DNA of 64,000 nt from Pseudomonas iridis (GTDB lineage Bacteria; Pseudomonadota; Gammaproteobacteria; Pseudomonadales; Pseudomonadaceae): NCBI RefSeq assembly GCF_017980685.1, contig NZ_JACXXO010000001.1, positions 186,001 to 250,000 on the forward strand. Direction: 5' to 3'. Position 1 is the stretch's first letter. Each line of letters begins with the position of its first letter. A program made the translations under genes and the position numbers. The notes under the pieces are model-generated. The model worked only from the letters and a program-made list of their open reading frames with translations, did not search any database and had not been told where the DNA came from. Positions 1 through 8,806 of the stretch are shown here, piece after piece.

Positions 1-1127
1 AGGACCCTAACCCGCGCAAATTCGACCTGGGCGTTGGCGTCTACAAGGACGCCCAGGGCCTGACGCCGATCCCTGAAGCGGTGAAAATCGCCGAGGCGCG
101 GCTGGTCGAAAGCCAGGACACCAAGACCTACATCGGTGGCCACGGCAATCCGTTGTTCGGCAAGGTCATCAACGAGCTGGTGCTTGGCGCCGGTTCGAAA
201 CTGCTCGCCGAGCAGCGTGCAGGCGCCACTCAGACGCCGGGCGGCACTGGCGCCCTGCGTCTGGCTGCCGACTTCATCGCCCAATGCCTGCCGGGCAAAG
301 GTGTATGGCTGAGCAATCCGACCTGGCCGATCCACGAAACCATTTTTGCGGCGGCCGGGGTCAAGGCCAGTCACTACCCTTATGTGGGCAGCGACAACCG
401 TCTCGACGTCGAAGCGATGCTCGCGGTGCTCAATGAAGTGCCGAAGGGCGACGTGGTGTTGCTGCATGCGTGCTGCCACAACCCGACCGGTTTCGACCTC
501 AGCCATGACGACTGGCAGCGTGTGCTGGACGTCGTGCGCAGCCGTGATTTGCTGCCGCTGATCGACTTCGCCTATCAGGGCTTTGGCGATGGCCTGGAGC
601 AGGATGCGTGGTCAACCCGGTTATTCGCCGCTGAACTGCCTGAGCTGTTGATCACCAGTTCCTGCTCGAAAAACTTCGGCCTGTATCGCGACCGTACCGG
701 TGCGCTGATCGTCTGCGCGAAAAGCGCCGACAAGCTCATCGATATCCGCAGCCAACTGGCCAACATCGCCCGTAATCTGTGGTCGACGCCGCCGGATCAC
801 GGTGCATCTGTGGTCGCGACGATCCTCGCTGATCCAGAGCTCAAAGCCCGTTGGGCTGACGAAGTGGAAGCCATGCGCTTGCGTATTGCGCAATTGCGCA
901 GCGGCCTGGTCGAAGCGCTGGAGCCGCACGGGTTGCGCGAGCGTTTTGCACACATTGGCGTGCAGCGCGGGATGTTCTCCTACACCGGCCTGTCGCCGGA
1001 GCAAGTGAAACAACTGCGCGAGCATCACAGTGTGTACATGGTGAGTTCGGGTCGGGCCAACGTTGCCGGCATCGATGCGACGCGCCTGGCGCTGCTGGCC
1101 GACGCAATCGCCGACGTCTGCAAGTAA
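1..1127 (+). CDS. Aromatic/aspartate-type amino acid aminotransferase, 5' end missing
   Basis: This is a PLP-dependent fold-type I aminotransferase of the AspC/TyrB family, which moves an amino group between aspartate or aromatic amino acids and 2-oxoglutarate in the cytoplasm. The frame is open from base 3, so the true start lies left of the window. Visible family motifs are the HNPTG turn near base 480, the SKNFGLY segment whose lysine (codon 669-671) should bind PLP, and the C-terminal SGRANVAG segment with the substrate-carboxylate arginine. About 374 residues are visible of a usual 397-400. The family is clear from the motifs; aromatic versus aspartate preference cannot be settled from sequence alone. 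A REP element follows the stop. Confidence 0.93.
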   Translation, partial: DPNPRKFDLGVGVYKDAQGLTPIPEAVKIAEARLVESQDTKTYIGGHGNPLFGKVINELVLGAGSKLLAEQRAGATQTPGGTGALRLAADFIAQCLPGKGVWLSNPTWPIHETIFAAAGVKASHYPYVGSDNRLDVEAMLAVLNEVPKGDVVLLHACCHNPTGFDLSHDDWQRVLDVVRSRDLLPLIDFAYQGFGDGLEQDAWSTRLFAAELPELLITSSCSKNFGLYRDRTGALIVCAKSADKLIDIRSQLANIARNLWSTPPDHGASVVATILADPELKARWADEVEAMRLRIAQLRSGLVEALEPHGLRERFAHIGVQRGMFSYTGLSPEQVKQLREHHSVYMVSSGRANVAGIDATRLALLADAIADVCK

Positions 1128-1140
1128 CACCGCAATACCC

Positions 1141-1221
1141 TGTAGGAGCTGCCGCAGGCTGCGATCTTTTGATCTTTTTTAAAGCAAGATCAAAAGATCG
1201 CAGCCTGCGGTAGCTCCTGCA
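1141..1221. repeat. REP-type inverted repeat (GCGATCTTTTGAT class)
   Basis: Two arms, built on GGAGCTGCCGCAGGCTGCG and its reverse complement, flank a short AT-rich centre and would fold into a long hairpin. Similar copies occur at 14721-14790, 15449-15532 and 62767-62861, each just after a gene. Confidence 0.85.
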
Positions 1222-1387
1222 TTTGTTTTTGCAGCAATCTTTTGCTTCCCGCCCTCCCCCTGCGGCCATTTGTCGCAATAAATTGAATTAAAAGTCTGAT
1301 TGTCATTTTTCCTGCTGTATCCTGCGCAAGCTTTCTGAAAGCGCGGATCTACCAGATCTATCAACAGACTTAGCGAGGAGCGCAACC

Positions 1388-1519
1388 ATGCACGAGATTC
1401 CTAATCTCCCCTTCCCAAGCCTGCACGAGCCTGAGCAGACGACCATGCAACAAGCCGGCGCCGCACAGGCCGAGCCTGAAGAAGCTGCTGAGAGCCGTCC
1501 GGCCGACAGCGACGAGTAA
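1388..1519 (+). CDS. Small acidic hypothetical protein (43 aa)
   Basis: This short frame begins MHEIPNLPFPSLHEPEQ and ends in an Ala/Glu-rich stretch with a DSDE terminus. A GAGGAG ribosome binding site lies at a good distance before the ATG. It is strongly acidic, has no cysteine, signal peptide or membrane segment, and is probably disordered. I do not recognise a named family. It sits between the aminotransferase and another small gene on the same strand. The good ribosome binding site and the bacterial-type codon use make it a plausible real gene, but no function can be inferred. Confidence 0.6.
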   Translation: MHEIPNLPFPSLHEPEQTTMQQAGAAQAEPEEAAESRPADSDE

Positions 1520-1591
1520 GCAACACCCGCCGTACAGACCGTGTGGAAAGCGCTAAGATGCGCTTTCCACACTGCCTGAACCGAGCCCGCC

Positions 1592-1774
1592 ATGACCGAC
1601 GAATTCTCCGAAAGCCAAGCTGCCGTCCTGATCGGCGCCACCGAGAAAATGATCGAGATCTGGAGCCGCCTCTCTCCCGAGAAACAAGCCGCCCTGCTCG
1701 CCCGTTTCGGCAGCGAAGAAAATGCCCTCGCTGCACTGGTCACCACGCAACTGGTTGCTCCCGCCAAACCCTGA
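1592..1774 (+). CDS. Small hypothetical protein (60 aa)
   Basis: The protein starts MTDEFSESQAAVLIGATEKM and looks mostly helical, with a central IEIWSRLSPEKQAALLARFG segment. There is no signal peptide or membrane segment. It lies 72 bases after the 43-residue gene and about 100 bases before the MFS transporter, all on the plus strand. It resembles short conserved Pseudomonas proteins of unknown role. The sequence before the ATG (GAGCCCGCC) gives only a weak ribosome binding site. No function is proposed. Confidence 0.65.
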   Translation: MTDEFSESQAAVLIGATEKMIEIWSRLSPEKQAALLARFGSEENALAALVTTQLVAPAKP

Positions 1775-1876
1775 AGTCGCCGCCAGGCAAATAGTTTTAC
1801 TTTTCCCGCCCCAGATTTTTTCTCGCCGGTATCATGAGCAGCCTATCTATTGTGCTGCTCCCGTGGATCTTTACCC

Positions 1877-3076
1877 ATGTCGTCCTCTATGTCCGAGCCC
1901 CAGCGCCCTATGAAGGTTACGCTGCAGGTTGTTTCCATCGTCCTCTTCACCTTTATCGGTTATCTGAACATCGGCATTCCGCTAGCAGTGCTGCCGGGCT
2001 ATGTCCACAGTGATCTGGGTTTTGGCGCGGTCGTCGCCGGGCTGGTGATCAGTGTGCAATACCTCGCTACCCTGCTCAGCCGCCCATACGCCGGCAAGAT
2101 CATCGACAACAAGGGCAGCAAACTGGCCGTCATGTATGGCCTGGCCGGTTGTGGCCTTAGCGGCGTGTTCATGCTGATTTCCGCGTGGACGCCGAACCTG
2201 CCGATGCTGAGCCTGATCAGCCTGTTGATCGGGCGTCTGGTATTGGGCAGCGCGGAAAGCCTGGTCGGCTCCGGCTCGATTGGCTGGGGCATCGGCCGCG
2301 TCGGCGCAGCGAACACCGCCAAAGTCATCTCGTGGAATGGCATCGCCAGTTACGGCGCACTGGCGATCGGCGCGCCGTTCGGGGTGTGGCTGGTCAGTCG
2401 ACTGGGCTTGTGGAGCATGGGCGTGAGCATCATCTTGCTGGCCGTGCTGGGCCTGCTGCTGGCGTGGCCGAAAACCGCCGCCCCGGTGGTCGCCGGTGAG
2501 CGCTTGCCGTTCATGCATGTGCTTGGCCGGGTTTTCCCGCACGGCTGCGGACTGGCGCTGGGCTCGATTGGTTTCGGCACCATCGCCACCTTCATCACCC
2601 TGTATTACGCCACGCAGCATTGGGACAACGCGGTGTTGTGCCTGAGCCTGTTCGGCGCCAGTTTCATCGGCGCGCGGCTCTTGTTCGGCAACCTGATCAA
2701 CCGCCTCGGCGGCTTTCGCGTGGCGATTGCCTGTTTGTCGGTAGAGACACTGGGGCTGTTGCTGCTGTGGCTGGCGCCGGATGCGCATTGGGCCTTGGCG
2801 GGCGCGGCACTGAGCGGTTTCGGCTTCTCGCTGGTGTTCCCGGCGCTGGGCGTAGAAGCGGTGAATCTGGTGCCTGCGTCCAGCCGGGGCGCGGCAGTCG
2901 GCGCCTACTCGCTGTTCATCGACCTGTCGCTGGGGATCACCGGGCCGTTGGCCGGGGCCATTGCTGCCGGATTCGGTTTCGCCTCGATCTTCCTGTTCGC
3001 CGCCCTCGCCGCGCTGAGTGGCCTGGCGCTGAGCGTGTACCTGTACAAGCACACGGCGAAATACCGCGAAGACTAG
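1877..3076 (+). CDS. MFS transporter, YhhS/arabinose-exporter-like
   Basis: A 12-helix major facilitator of 399 residues. The first helix is [21 protein letters not shown]. The loop between helices 2 and 3 carries the family pattern ([15 protein letters not shown]), and further hydrophobic helices run to the end. It resembles the YhhS/YfcJ group of drug or sugar exporters in the inner membrane. The open frame extends upstream to a TTG at 1850, but ATG codons at 1877 and 1889 are more likely starts; 1877 is given. Its last four bases overlap the end of convergent arfB. Substrate is unknown. Confidence 0.85.
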   Translation: MSSSMSEPQRPMKVTLQVVSIVLFTFIGYLNIGIPLAVLPGYVHSDLGFGAVVAGLVISVQYLATLLSRPYAGKIIDNKGSKLAVMYGLAGCGLSGVFMLISAWTPNLPMLSLISLLIGRLVLGSAESLVGSGSIGWGIGRVGAANTAKVISWNGIASYGALAIGAPFGVWLVSRLGLWSMGVSIILLAVLGLLLAWPKTAAPVVAGERLPFMHVLGRVFPHGCGLALGSIGFGTIATFITLYYATQHWDNAVLCLSLFGASFIGARLLFGNLINRLGGFRVAIACLSVETLGLLLLWLAPDAHWALAGAALSGFGFSLVFPALGVEAVNLVPASSRGAAVGAYSLFIDLSLGITGPLAGAIAAGFGFASIFLFAALAALSGLALSVYLYKHTAKYRED

Positions 3077-3486
3077 AAATCCACCTTGCCGCGCCCGGCC
3101 TTGATGCTGCCGCGCTTGGTTTTCGATTCGAGCCGACGCTTCTTTGAACCGAGGGTCGGCTTGGTCGGGCGACGTTTCTTCTCAACTTTGGTGGCGCTGA
3201 CGATCAACTCCACCAGACGTTCCAGCGCATCGGCCCGGTTGGCTTCCTGCGTGCGGTATTGCTGGGCCTTGATGATCAACACGCCGTCGCTGGTGATGCG
3301 ACTGTCGCGCAGCGCCAGCAACCGTTCCTTGTAGAACTGGGGCAAGGACGAGGCCGCAATGTCGAAGCGCAGGTGCATGGCACTGGAGACCTTGTTGACG
3401 TTCTGTCCACCGGCACCCTGGGCGCGAATGGCCGTCAATTCGATCTCGGCATCCGGCAGATGCACATTGTTGGAAATCACCAGCAT
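3073..3486 (-). CDS. arfB: Alternative ribosome-rescue factor ArfB (YaeJ)
   Basis: A 137-residue peptidyl-tRNA hydrolase that frees ribosomes stalled at the 3' end of an mRNA. The catalytic GGQ motif is at residues 26-28, within [15 protein letters not shown]. The C-terminal 35 residues are strongly basic ([21 protein letters not shown]), like the YaeJ tail that occupies the empty mRNA channel. Length fits YaeJ (about 140) and is far short of release factors RF1/RF2. ATG 3486 was chosen because the family begins here; the upstream open frame reads through a REP element. It ends convergently with the MFS gene. Confidence 0.93.
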   Translation of the reverse strand: MLVISNNVHLPDAEIELTAIRAQGAGGQNVNKVSSAMHLRFDIAASSLPQFYKERLLALRDSRITSDGVLIIKAQQYRTQEANRADALERLVELIVSATKVEKKRRPTKPTLGSKKRRLESKTKRGSIKAGRGKVDF

Positions 3487-3553
3487 GGAAAAGCGTCCGT
3501 ATTCAGTACGCGCAGGATACCGCGAAAACCCTCTCGAACCTGACGAAGATCCA

Positions 3554-3644
3554 CTGTGGGAGCGAGCCTGCTCGCGAATACGCAGTGTCAGTCGAAAATC
3601 GTTCAACTGACGCACCGCCTTCGCGAGCAGGCTCGCTCCCACAG
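3554..3644. repeat. REP pair (GTGGGAGCGAGCCTGCTCGCGAA class)
   Basis: Two inverted arms of the type TGTGGGAGCGAGCCTGCTCG about 45 bases apart. This is the common fluorescens-group REP doublet. Other copies in the window lie at 9026, 21377, 31896, 37078, 37949 and 51371. Confidence 0.9.
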
Positions 3645-3664
3645 GGAATTCGCAAAAGGCTCAG

Positions 3665-3703
3665 AAACAACAAACCCGGCACATTGGCCGGGTTTGTTGT
3701 TTG
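3665..3703 (-). terminator. Rho-independent terminator of the AroP-type permease gene
   Basis: A perfect 15-bp stem (AACAACAAACCCGGC) with a six-base loop lies 11 bases past the stop of the minus-strand permease gene. Being near symmetric, it may act both ways. Confidence 0.8.
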
Positions 3704-3713
3704 TGCAGCTTGC

Positions 3714-5135
3714 TTACTTGGCGGCAGAACTCGCCGCGTGCAGCGCCTGCTGCGCGCCACGCTTGTTCTTGATCACGTAGCAGACCCACATGAACACGAC
3801 CCACACCGGAATCGCGTACACCGAGATCTGAATGCCCGGGATCAACAGCATCACGCCGAGAATGAACGCGACGAACGCCAGGCAAACGTAGTTGCCGTAC
3901 GGATACCACAGAGCCTTGAACAACGGCGTCTGCTTGGTTTTGTTCATGTGCTGACGGAACTTGAAGTGCGAGAAGCTGATCATTGCCCAGTTGATCACCA
4001 GGGTCGCCACAACCAGCGACATCAACAGTTCCAGCGCATGCTGCGGGATCAGGTAATTGAGCAGCACCGCCACCAGCGTTACCGCCGCGGAGGCCAGAAT
4101 CGAACGCACCGGCACGCCGCGCTTGTCGATTTTCGCCAGCGCTTTCGGCGCATCACCCTGCTCGGCCATGCCCAGGAGCATGCGGCTGTTGCAGTAGGTG
4201 CCGCTGTTGTATACCGACAGCGCAGCGGTCAGCACCACGAAGTTGAGAATGTGCGCGGCAGTGTTGCTGCCGAGCATCGAGAACACCTGCACGAACGGGC
4301 TGCCGCTGTAGGAATCGCCAGACGCGTTGAGGGTTGCCAGCAGGCTGTCCCATGGGGTCAGCGACAGCAGGATCACCAGGGCGCCGATGTAGAAAATCAG
4401 GATCCGGTAGATCACCTGATTGATCGCTTTCGGGATCACGGTTTTTGGCTTGTCGGCCTCGGCTGCGGTGAAACCGAGCATTTCCAGGCCACCGAACGAG
4501 AACATGATGATCGCCATGGCCATCACCAGACCGCTGACGCCGTTGGGGAAGAAACCACCGTGGGACCACAGGTTGCTGACCGAGGCTTGCGGGCCACCGT
4601 TGCCGCTGACCAGCAGGTAGCTGCCGAGGGCAATCATGCCGACAATCGCCACGACCTTGATGATCGCGAACCAGAATTCGGCTTCACCGAAGACTTTGAC
4701 GTTGGCCAGGTTGATCAGGTTGATCAGCACGAAGAACCCGGCAGCAGACACCCAGGTCGGGATCTCCGGTGCCCAGTAGTGGATGTACTTGCCGACCGCA
4801 GTCAGCTCCGACATGCCCACCAGAATGTACAGAATCCAGCAGTTCCAGCCCGACAGGAAACCGGCAAAGCCGCCCCAGTACTTGTGCGCGAAATGGCTGA
4901 AGGAACCGGCCACCGGCTCTTCGACGATCATCTCGCCCAACTGGCGCATGATCATGAAGGCGATGAAGCCGCAGATGGCGTAGCCGAGGATCATCGACGG
5001 GCCGGCGGATTTCAGGACCCCGGCCGAGCCGAGGAACAATCCTGTACCGATCGCGCCACCGAGGGCGATCAGTTGAATATGTCGATTTTTCAGGCCGCGT
5101 TTCAGCTCGCCTGATTGCGAGGGTTGTCCACTCAT
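3714..5135 (-). CDS. Amino acid permease, AroP/PheP type
   Basis: An inner-membrane amino acid:proton symporter of 473 residues in the AAT family of the APC superfamily. The substrate-backbone motif GGAIGTGLFLGSA is in helix 1, followed by a further 11 hydrophobic helices; the GSFSHFAHKYWGG and FSFGGLEMLGFTAAEADKP segments are typical of AroP, PheP and GabP relatives. Aromatic or another neutral amino acid is the likely substrate but cannot be fixed from sequence. ATG 5135 is preferred over an upstream in-frame TTG at 5153. A strong terminator follows, and about 890 bases without a convincing gene lie upstream. Confidence 0.88.
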   Translation of the reverse strand: MSGQPSQSGELKRGLKNRHIQLIALGGAIGTGLFLGSAGVLKSAGPSMILGYAICGFIAFMIMRQLGEMIVEEPVAGSFSHFAHKYWGGFAGFLSGWNCWILYILVGMSELTAVGKYIHYWAPEIPTWVSAAGFFVLINLINLANVKVFGEAEFWFAIIKVVAIVGMIALGSYLLVSGNGGPQASVSNLWSHGGFFPNGVSGLVMAMAIIMFSFGGLEMLGFTAAEADKPKTVIPKAINQVIYRILIFYIGALVILLSLTPWDSLLATLNASGDSYSGSPFVQVFSMLGSNTAAHILNFVVLTAALSVYNSGTYCNSRMLLGMAEQGDAPKALAKIDKRGVPVRSILASAAVTLVAVLLNYLIPQHALELLMSLVVATLVINWAMISFSHFKFRQHMNKTKQTPLFKALWYPYGNYVCLAFVAFILGVMLLIPGIQISVYAIPVWVVFMWVCYVIKNKRGAQQALHAASSAAK

Positions 5136-6026
5136 GAAAAAGGTCTCACGCAAGGTTTGATGATGTTCAGTAGACGTTGCTGCAAGGTTGCGATTTCAAG
5201 CAGCCCCGATCAAACCCCAGCGCAGGCACCAGGAGTTCAGCTTTTTTACAACGGTCATGCGTCACCTGTTTGTTTTTATCTGTGACGAAATCGAACCCGA
5301 TACGCTTGTGGCGCGGCGGAGTGAACAAGGCGTATAGCCTTGAGATTCATGCGATTACGCAGAGGGTCACAGTTAAAACGCGGCGCATTGTACACCGCTA
5401 ACCCCCTGCCGCCAGACCCCGCTGGATCAGCGTGTCGGTTGCCGGGATTGCGTGTGTCCGCCTCGAGACGCTCGAGCGGCTGCAAAAATTGAGTCAAGCC
5501 TTTGCGGGCCATCGACGGGAACGGCAGGAAAACCGTCCCACGGTGAGAAGTGGAAATCAGTCACGGCGTTCATTGCGCCTCCTTCTTGTTATGCACCTGC
5601 ACGGCAGGTATGAGGCGCATCTCACCCTTCAAACGCCTCTGAAACAAGCGCGCCAGAGCCTTGCGCAGCTCCAGGCCGATGGGGCTTCGGCAGGTTTTCC
5701 TTACAGCGTTGACATCAGGCTCCTTTCACTGGGGTTTACCGCAGATTTCGTAAACATTTATTTACAGACCGTAACGAAGAGTTTCCATTTCAGAAATTTC
5801 TGTCAGACGTCTGCAAATTGACGGTAGCTAGCTTGCTAACGATCCGAACGCTTAGTTTTTTGTTTTTAAATAAGAAAACCGCCGCCAAAAACAGAATAAA
5901 AAATCTATTTAAAAATTAAATGAATGATTTTTTGCATTGTAAAAATCCCTGAACTAGGTTCTTCACGTCTCGCCGGCCAACTCGACCGGCCAGTCACAAC
6001 CGTGAAAGTCATCTAGGAGATCGACC
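5136..6026. other. Long intergenic region, no convincing gene
   Basis: This stretch separates the permease from the peptide/metalloenzyme unit. Open frames here (for example plus 5432-5821 and minus 5276-5512) lack good ribosome binding sites and protein-like composition. The right third (about 5740-5960) is clearly AT-rich and probably holds the promoter of the 6027 gene; I could not assign a -35/-10 pair with confidence. Confidence 0.6.
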
Positions 6027-6164
6027 ATGCAAGCATTCGAAAAAGACTTGGATAGCGAACTGCAACTGGACGAATGGTTTGAAGCACCGACCCACGAGGC
6101 CGCCGTAGAAATGATGCAAGCCGACGCGGTCGTTCCGTTCGGCACGGCGATGTGGCCTCTGTAA
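6027..6164 (+). CDS. 45-residue peptide, possible RiPP-like precursor
   Basis: A short gene with a strong ribosome binding site (TAGGAGATCGACC before ATG). The product starts MQAFEKDLDSELQLDEWFEA, is acidic and leader-like over the first 30 residues, and ends in a hydrophobic, Pro/Gly/Trp-containing tail (VVPFGTAMWPL). It has no signal peptide and no cysteine. It is followed, after a hairpin, by an M29/NicX-like metalloenzyme on the same strand. Acidic N-terminal part, distinctive C-terminal core-like part and an adjacent enzyme gene resemble a modified-peptide system, but this is inference; it could equally be a small regulatory protein. I do not recognise the family. Confidence 0.65.
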   Translation: MQAFEKDLDSELQLDEWFEAPTHEAAVEMMQADAVVPFGTAMWPL

Positions 6165-6175
6165 AGACATCACCG

Positions 6176-6206
6176 GGCAGGCACGATCGGGCCGGTCGTG
6201 CCTGCC
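6176..6206 (+). terminator. Intergenic hairpin between peptide and enzyme genes
   Basis: A perfect 11-bp stem (GGCAGGCACGA with its complement) and nine-base loop lies 12 bases after the peptide stop and 30 before the enzyme ATG. There is only a weak T-rich tail (GCTTTCTTC). It may be a partial terminator or mRNA stabiliser giving more peptide than enzyme. Confidence 0.6.
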
Positions 6207-6236
6207 GCTTTCTTCACGGTCAGTCAGGGAGGACTC

Positions 6237-7202
6237 ATGGATAAGCCCCGCGCGATCTCGCATTTCCTTTACTACCTCGAACATCATCCAGCCCTCGCCG
6301 GTCTCGACTCGGCGCAGGTATTGCTCGGCCACACCGCCGATTACGAAGCCCTGACCGGCGCAATCGCCGAACAGGCCGGCGATCATCCGCGTTTCAACTT
6401 CAGCGCCCGGCGCCTGGATCTGGAAAGCACCGCAGCGCTGACCTTGGCGATAACCGACAGCGATCTGTACATTTTCTTCTACGACTCTTCCACCCTGCCT
6501 AACCCAAGCCCCGACGGCCCGGAGTTTGTCCGCGCGCTACAAGCGGTCATGGCGCAAAACTGGAAGAAGTCACTGCTGTTCAAGGATTACGGCGATTATT
6601 TCTACGACACGTTCAGCGTCACGCCGCAGCGGATTGCCGGCCTGAACAGCCACCTGATTCAGCGCATGTCCCAGGCCACGACGCTGAGTTTCAAGGATGA
6701 CATCGGCTCATGGTTTGAAACGCCGATGAGCAGCATCAAGAAGTGGACCGACATCAATGGTGTCGGCAACTTCGACCTGACCCCCGGTGAAATCGCCACC
6801 CACAGCGAAGAAATCAACGGCCACGTGAAGTTCAAGGGCACCTTCCTCAGCACCATTCCGTTTGCGCGCAAGTACGGCGTGCTGGAGTCGCCGCTGGAGT
6901 TGTGGATCGAAAACTCGACCATCAGCCGCATCGCCACGGATGTGCCGGGCCTGGAGCATGACTTCAACAAATACCTGGATGCGAATCCGTCGAACCGGCG
7001 GATCGAGGAACTGGGGATTGGCACCAACGAAGGCGTGAAAGACCTCTATGCGCGCAACGCCGGGTTCGAGGAACGCCATTGTGGCTTGCATCTGGGGCTG
7101 GGTGGCGGGGCCAAGGGCAGCCATCACCTGGATCTGATCTTCTCTGGAGGGGTGTTGGCGCTGGATGACAAGCCGGTGTTTGATGGGCGGTTTGTGTTCT
7201 GA
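6237..7202 (+). CDS. M29 aminopeptidase / NicX-like metalloenzyme
   Basis: A 321-residue protein resembling the fold family of aminopeptidase T (M29) and the 2,5-dihydroxypyridine dioxygenase NicX. The C-terminal third shows the family's likely metal ligands: the Glu pair in RIEELGIGTNEG, the His in CGLHLGLGGG, and the His and Asp in SHHLDLIFSGG. The N-terminal half (YYLEHHPALAG and so on) is not recognised. The ATG at 6237 follows GGGAGGACTC, an excellent ribosome binding site, and is preferred over the upstream GTG at 6198. Pairing with the 45-residue peptide suggests that peptide, or a product of it, as substrate. Whether it is hydrolase or dioxygenase is unknown. Confidence 0.7.
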   Translation: MDKPRAISHFLYYLEHHPALAGLDSAQVLLGHTADYEALTGAIAEQAGDHPRFNFSARRLDLESTAALTLAITDSDLYIFFYDSSTLPNPSPDGPEFVRALQAVMAQNWKKSLLFKDYGDYFYDTFSVTPQRIAGLNSHLIQRMSQATTLSFKDDIGSWFETPMSSIKKWTDINGVGNFDLTPGEIATHSEEINGHVKFKGTFLSTIPFARKYGVLESPLELWIENSTISRIATDVPGLEHDFNKYLDANPSNRRIEELGIGTNEGVKDLYARNAGFEERHCGLHLGLGGGAKGSHHLDLIFSGGVLALDDKPVFDGRFVF

Positions 7203-7230
7203 TTCTGGAAATCATGGGGCTGCATTGGCC

Positions 7231-7327
7231 TCATCGCTGGCAAGCCAGCTCCCACAGGGATCTGCGGTGTTCACAGGATTTATGCAACGCAACAAAAACC
7301 TGTGGGAGCTGGCTTGCCAGCGATGAG
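7231..7327. repeat. REP pair (CATCGCTGGCAAGCCAGCTCCCACAG class)
   Basis: Two inverted arms about 45 bases apart. A variant with GCGGGCAAGCCCGCT arms is at 26737-26831. Confidence 0.88.
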
Positions 7328-7361
7328 TCCCTCAAAAGCACTACCCCACTTTCACCAGACG

Positions 7362-7395
7362 AAAAAAAACGCCAACCCTGCGGTTGGCGTTTCTG
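7362..7395 (-). terminator. Terminator of rluB
   Basis: On the minus strand, stem ACGCCAACC with its complement and a short CGCAG-type loop is followed by eight T residues. It lies about 40 bases past the rluB stop. Confidence 0.88.
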
Positions 7396-7434
7396 CTTTA
7401 GCTTGAAGCTTGCCGCTAGAAGCTCACCGCTGCC

Positions 7435-8652
7435 TTATTCCGGTTTCTTGCGACCGAAACCCGGACGCTGGCCGGAACCTGCCGGTGCGCCGCGACGCTT
7501 GCCCGATGGCTTGTCTTCGGCCAGTTTGATCCCCGGACGCTTTGGTGCAGGTTTGGCCGGACGCTTGTTGGTGGTGTCCGCTGGACGATCCGCCACTGGC
7601 GTGCCACGACCGGCAGGTGCACCCCGCTCGCCACGCTCGGTGCGACCGTTGGCCGGACGAGGAGCGCGCTCGCCGTCACGGACAACCGGCTTGCGACCCG
7701 GTCGCTCGCCTTCGATGTGCGGCTCGCGCGATGGACGCGGGCCGGTCGGAGCACCAGCGGCAGGACGCAGCGTACGCACGCGCTCGGTCTTGCCCATCGG
7801 GCGCGACGATTTGCGCTGCAGACGCTCAAGCTTGTCTTTGCTCTTGGCGTTCAGTTGCGGCATCGCCACCGGTGTCAGACCCACTTCAGCACTCAGAATG
7901 TCGACTTCGTACTGGCTCATTTCGCGCCAGCGGCCCATCGGCAGATCCGAGTTGAGGAACACCGGGCCGAAACGCACGCGCTTCAGACGGCTGACCACCA
8001 GGCCCTGGGATTCCCACAGACGACGAACCTCACGGTTACGACCTTCCATCACCACGCAGTGATACCAGTGGTTGAAGCCTTCGCCGCCCGGTGCCTGCTT
8101 GATGTCGGTGAACCTGGCAGGACCGTCTTCCAGCACCACGCCCGCCTTCAGGCGCTCGATCATTTCGTCATCGACTTCACCGCGTACACGCACGGCGTAC
8201 TCGCGGTCCATTTCGTACGACGGGTGCATCAGACGGTTGGCCAGTTCACCATCGGTGGTGAACATCAGCAGACCGGTGGTGTTGATGTCGAGACGACCGA
8301 TGTTGATCCAGCGCCCTTCTTTCGGACGCGGCAGCTTGTCGAACACGGTCGGACGGCCTTCCGGGTCGTCACGGGTGCAGATCTCGCCATCGGGTTTGTT
8401 GTACATGATCACGCGGCGCACCGATTCGGCAGCCTCTTCACGCTTGATCACTTTGCCATCAATGGTGATAGCGTCGAGAATGTCGACGCGCAGACCGAGG
8501 GTGGCGTCTTTGCCATTGACCTTGATCCGGCCCTGGGTGATCCAGGCTTCCACGTCACGGCGCGAGCCGACGCCGATACGGGCGAGGACTTTCTGCAGTT
8601 TTTCGCCTGCTGGGCCGATTTCCTGGTCGTCTTTCTGATTGATGTCACTCAT
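7435..8652 (-). CDS. rluB: 23S rRNA pseudouridine(2605) synthase RluB
   Basis: A 405-residue RsuA-family pseudouridine synthase acting on helix 93 of 23S rRNA. An S4 RNA-binding domain covers about residues 17-64 (EKLQKVLARIGVGSRRDVE). The catalytic domain has the conserved GRLDINTTGLL segment with catalytic Asp122. From about residue 300 a long Arg/Pro/Gly/Lys-rich low-complexity tail extends the protein well past the E. coli RluB core. ATG 8652 was chosen because GGGAGGTG lies ideally upstream; the open frame continues further to 8781 without family similarity. It is first in the rluB-to-scp neighbourhood. Confidence 0.93.
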   Translation of the reverse strand: MSDINQKDDQEIGPAGEKLQKVLARIGVGSRRDVEAWITQGRIKVNGKDATLGLRVDILDAITIDGKVIKREEAAESVRRVIMYNKPDGEICTRDDPEGRPTVFDKLPRPKEGRWINIGRLDINTTGLLMFTTDGELANRLMHPSYEMDREYAVRVRGEVDDEMIERLKAGVVLEDGPARFTDIKQAPGGEGFNHWYHCVVMEGRNREVRRLWESQGLVVSRLKRVRFGPVFLNSDLPMGRWREMSQYEVDILSAEVGLTPVAMPQLNAKSKDKLERLQRKSSRPMGKTERVRTLRPAAGAPTGPRPSREPHIEGERPGRKPVVRDGERAPRPANGRTERGERGAPAGRGTPVADRPADTTNKRPAKPAPKRPGIKLAEDKPSGKRRGAPAGSGQRPGFGRKKPE

Positions 8653-8806
8653 CTGGGCACCTCCCGGTGTGGTCTGTTCAGCCGTCCTGAGCTGGGCGTC
8701 TGAAGCATTGGAATCTGGGTTCTTCACCGAAGGGATCGGCGAAGGGTCGCGAATCATACGCGGATGTGCGGCATCGCGCATCAGAGACTAGTCGATCAGG
8801 CCAAGG

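Noticed and set aside
1982..3052. 356-codon minus-strand frame opposite the MFS gene
   Set aside because: Gln/Arg-rich antisense composition and no ribosome site; the MFS frame has clear membrane helices.
3585..5114. 509-codon plus-strand frame opposite the AroP-type permease
   Set aside because: His/Gln/Arg-rich composition without family similarity; a shadow of the high-GC permease gene.
5432..5821. 129-codon plus-strand frame in the gap after the permease
   Set aside because: No good ribosome site, mixed composition running into AT-rich DNA, no recognisable domain.
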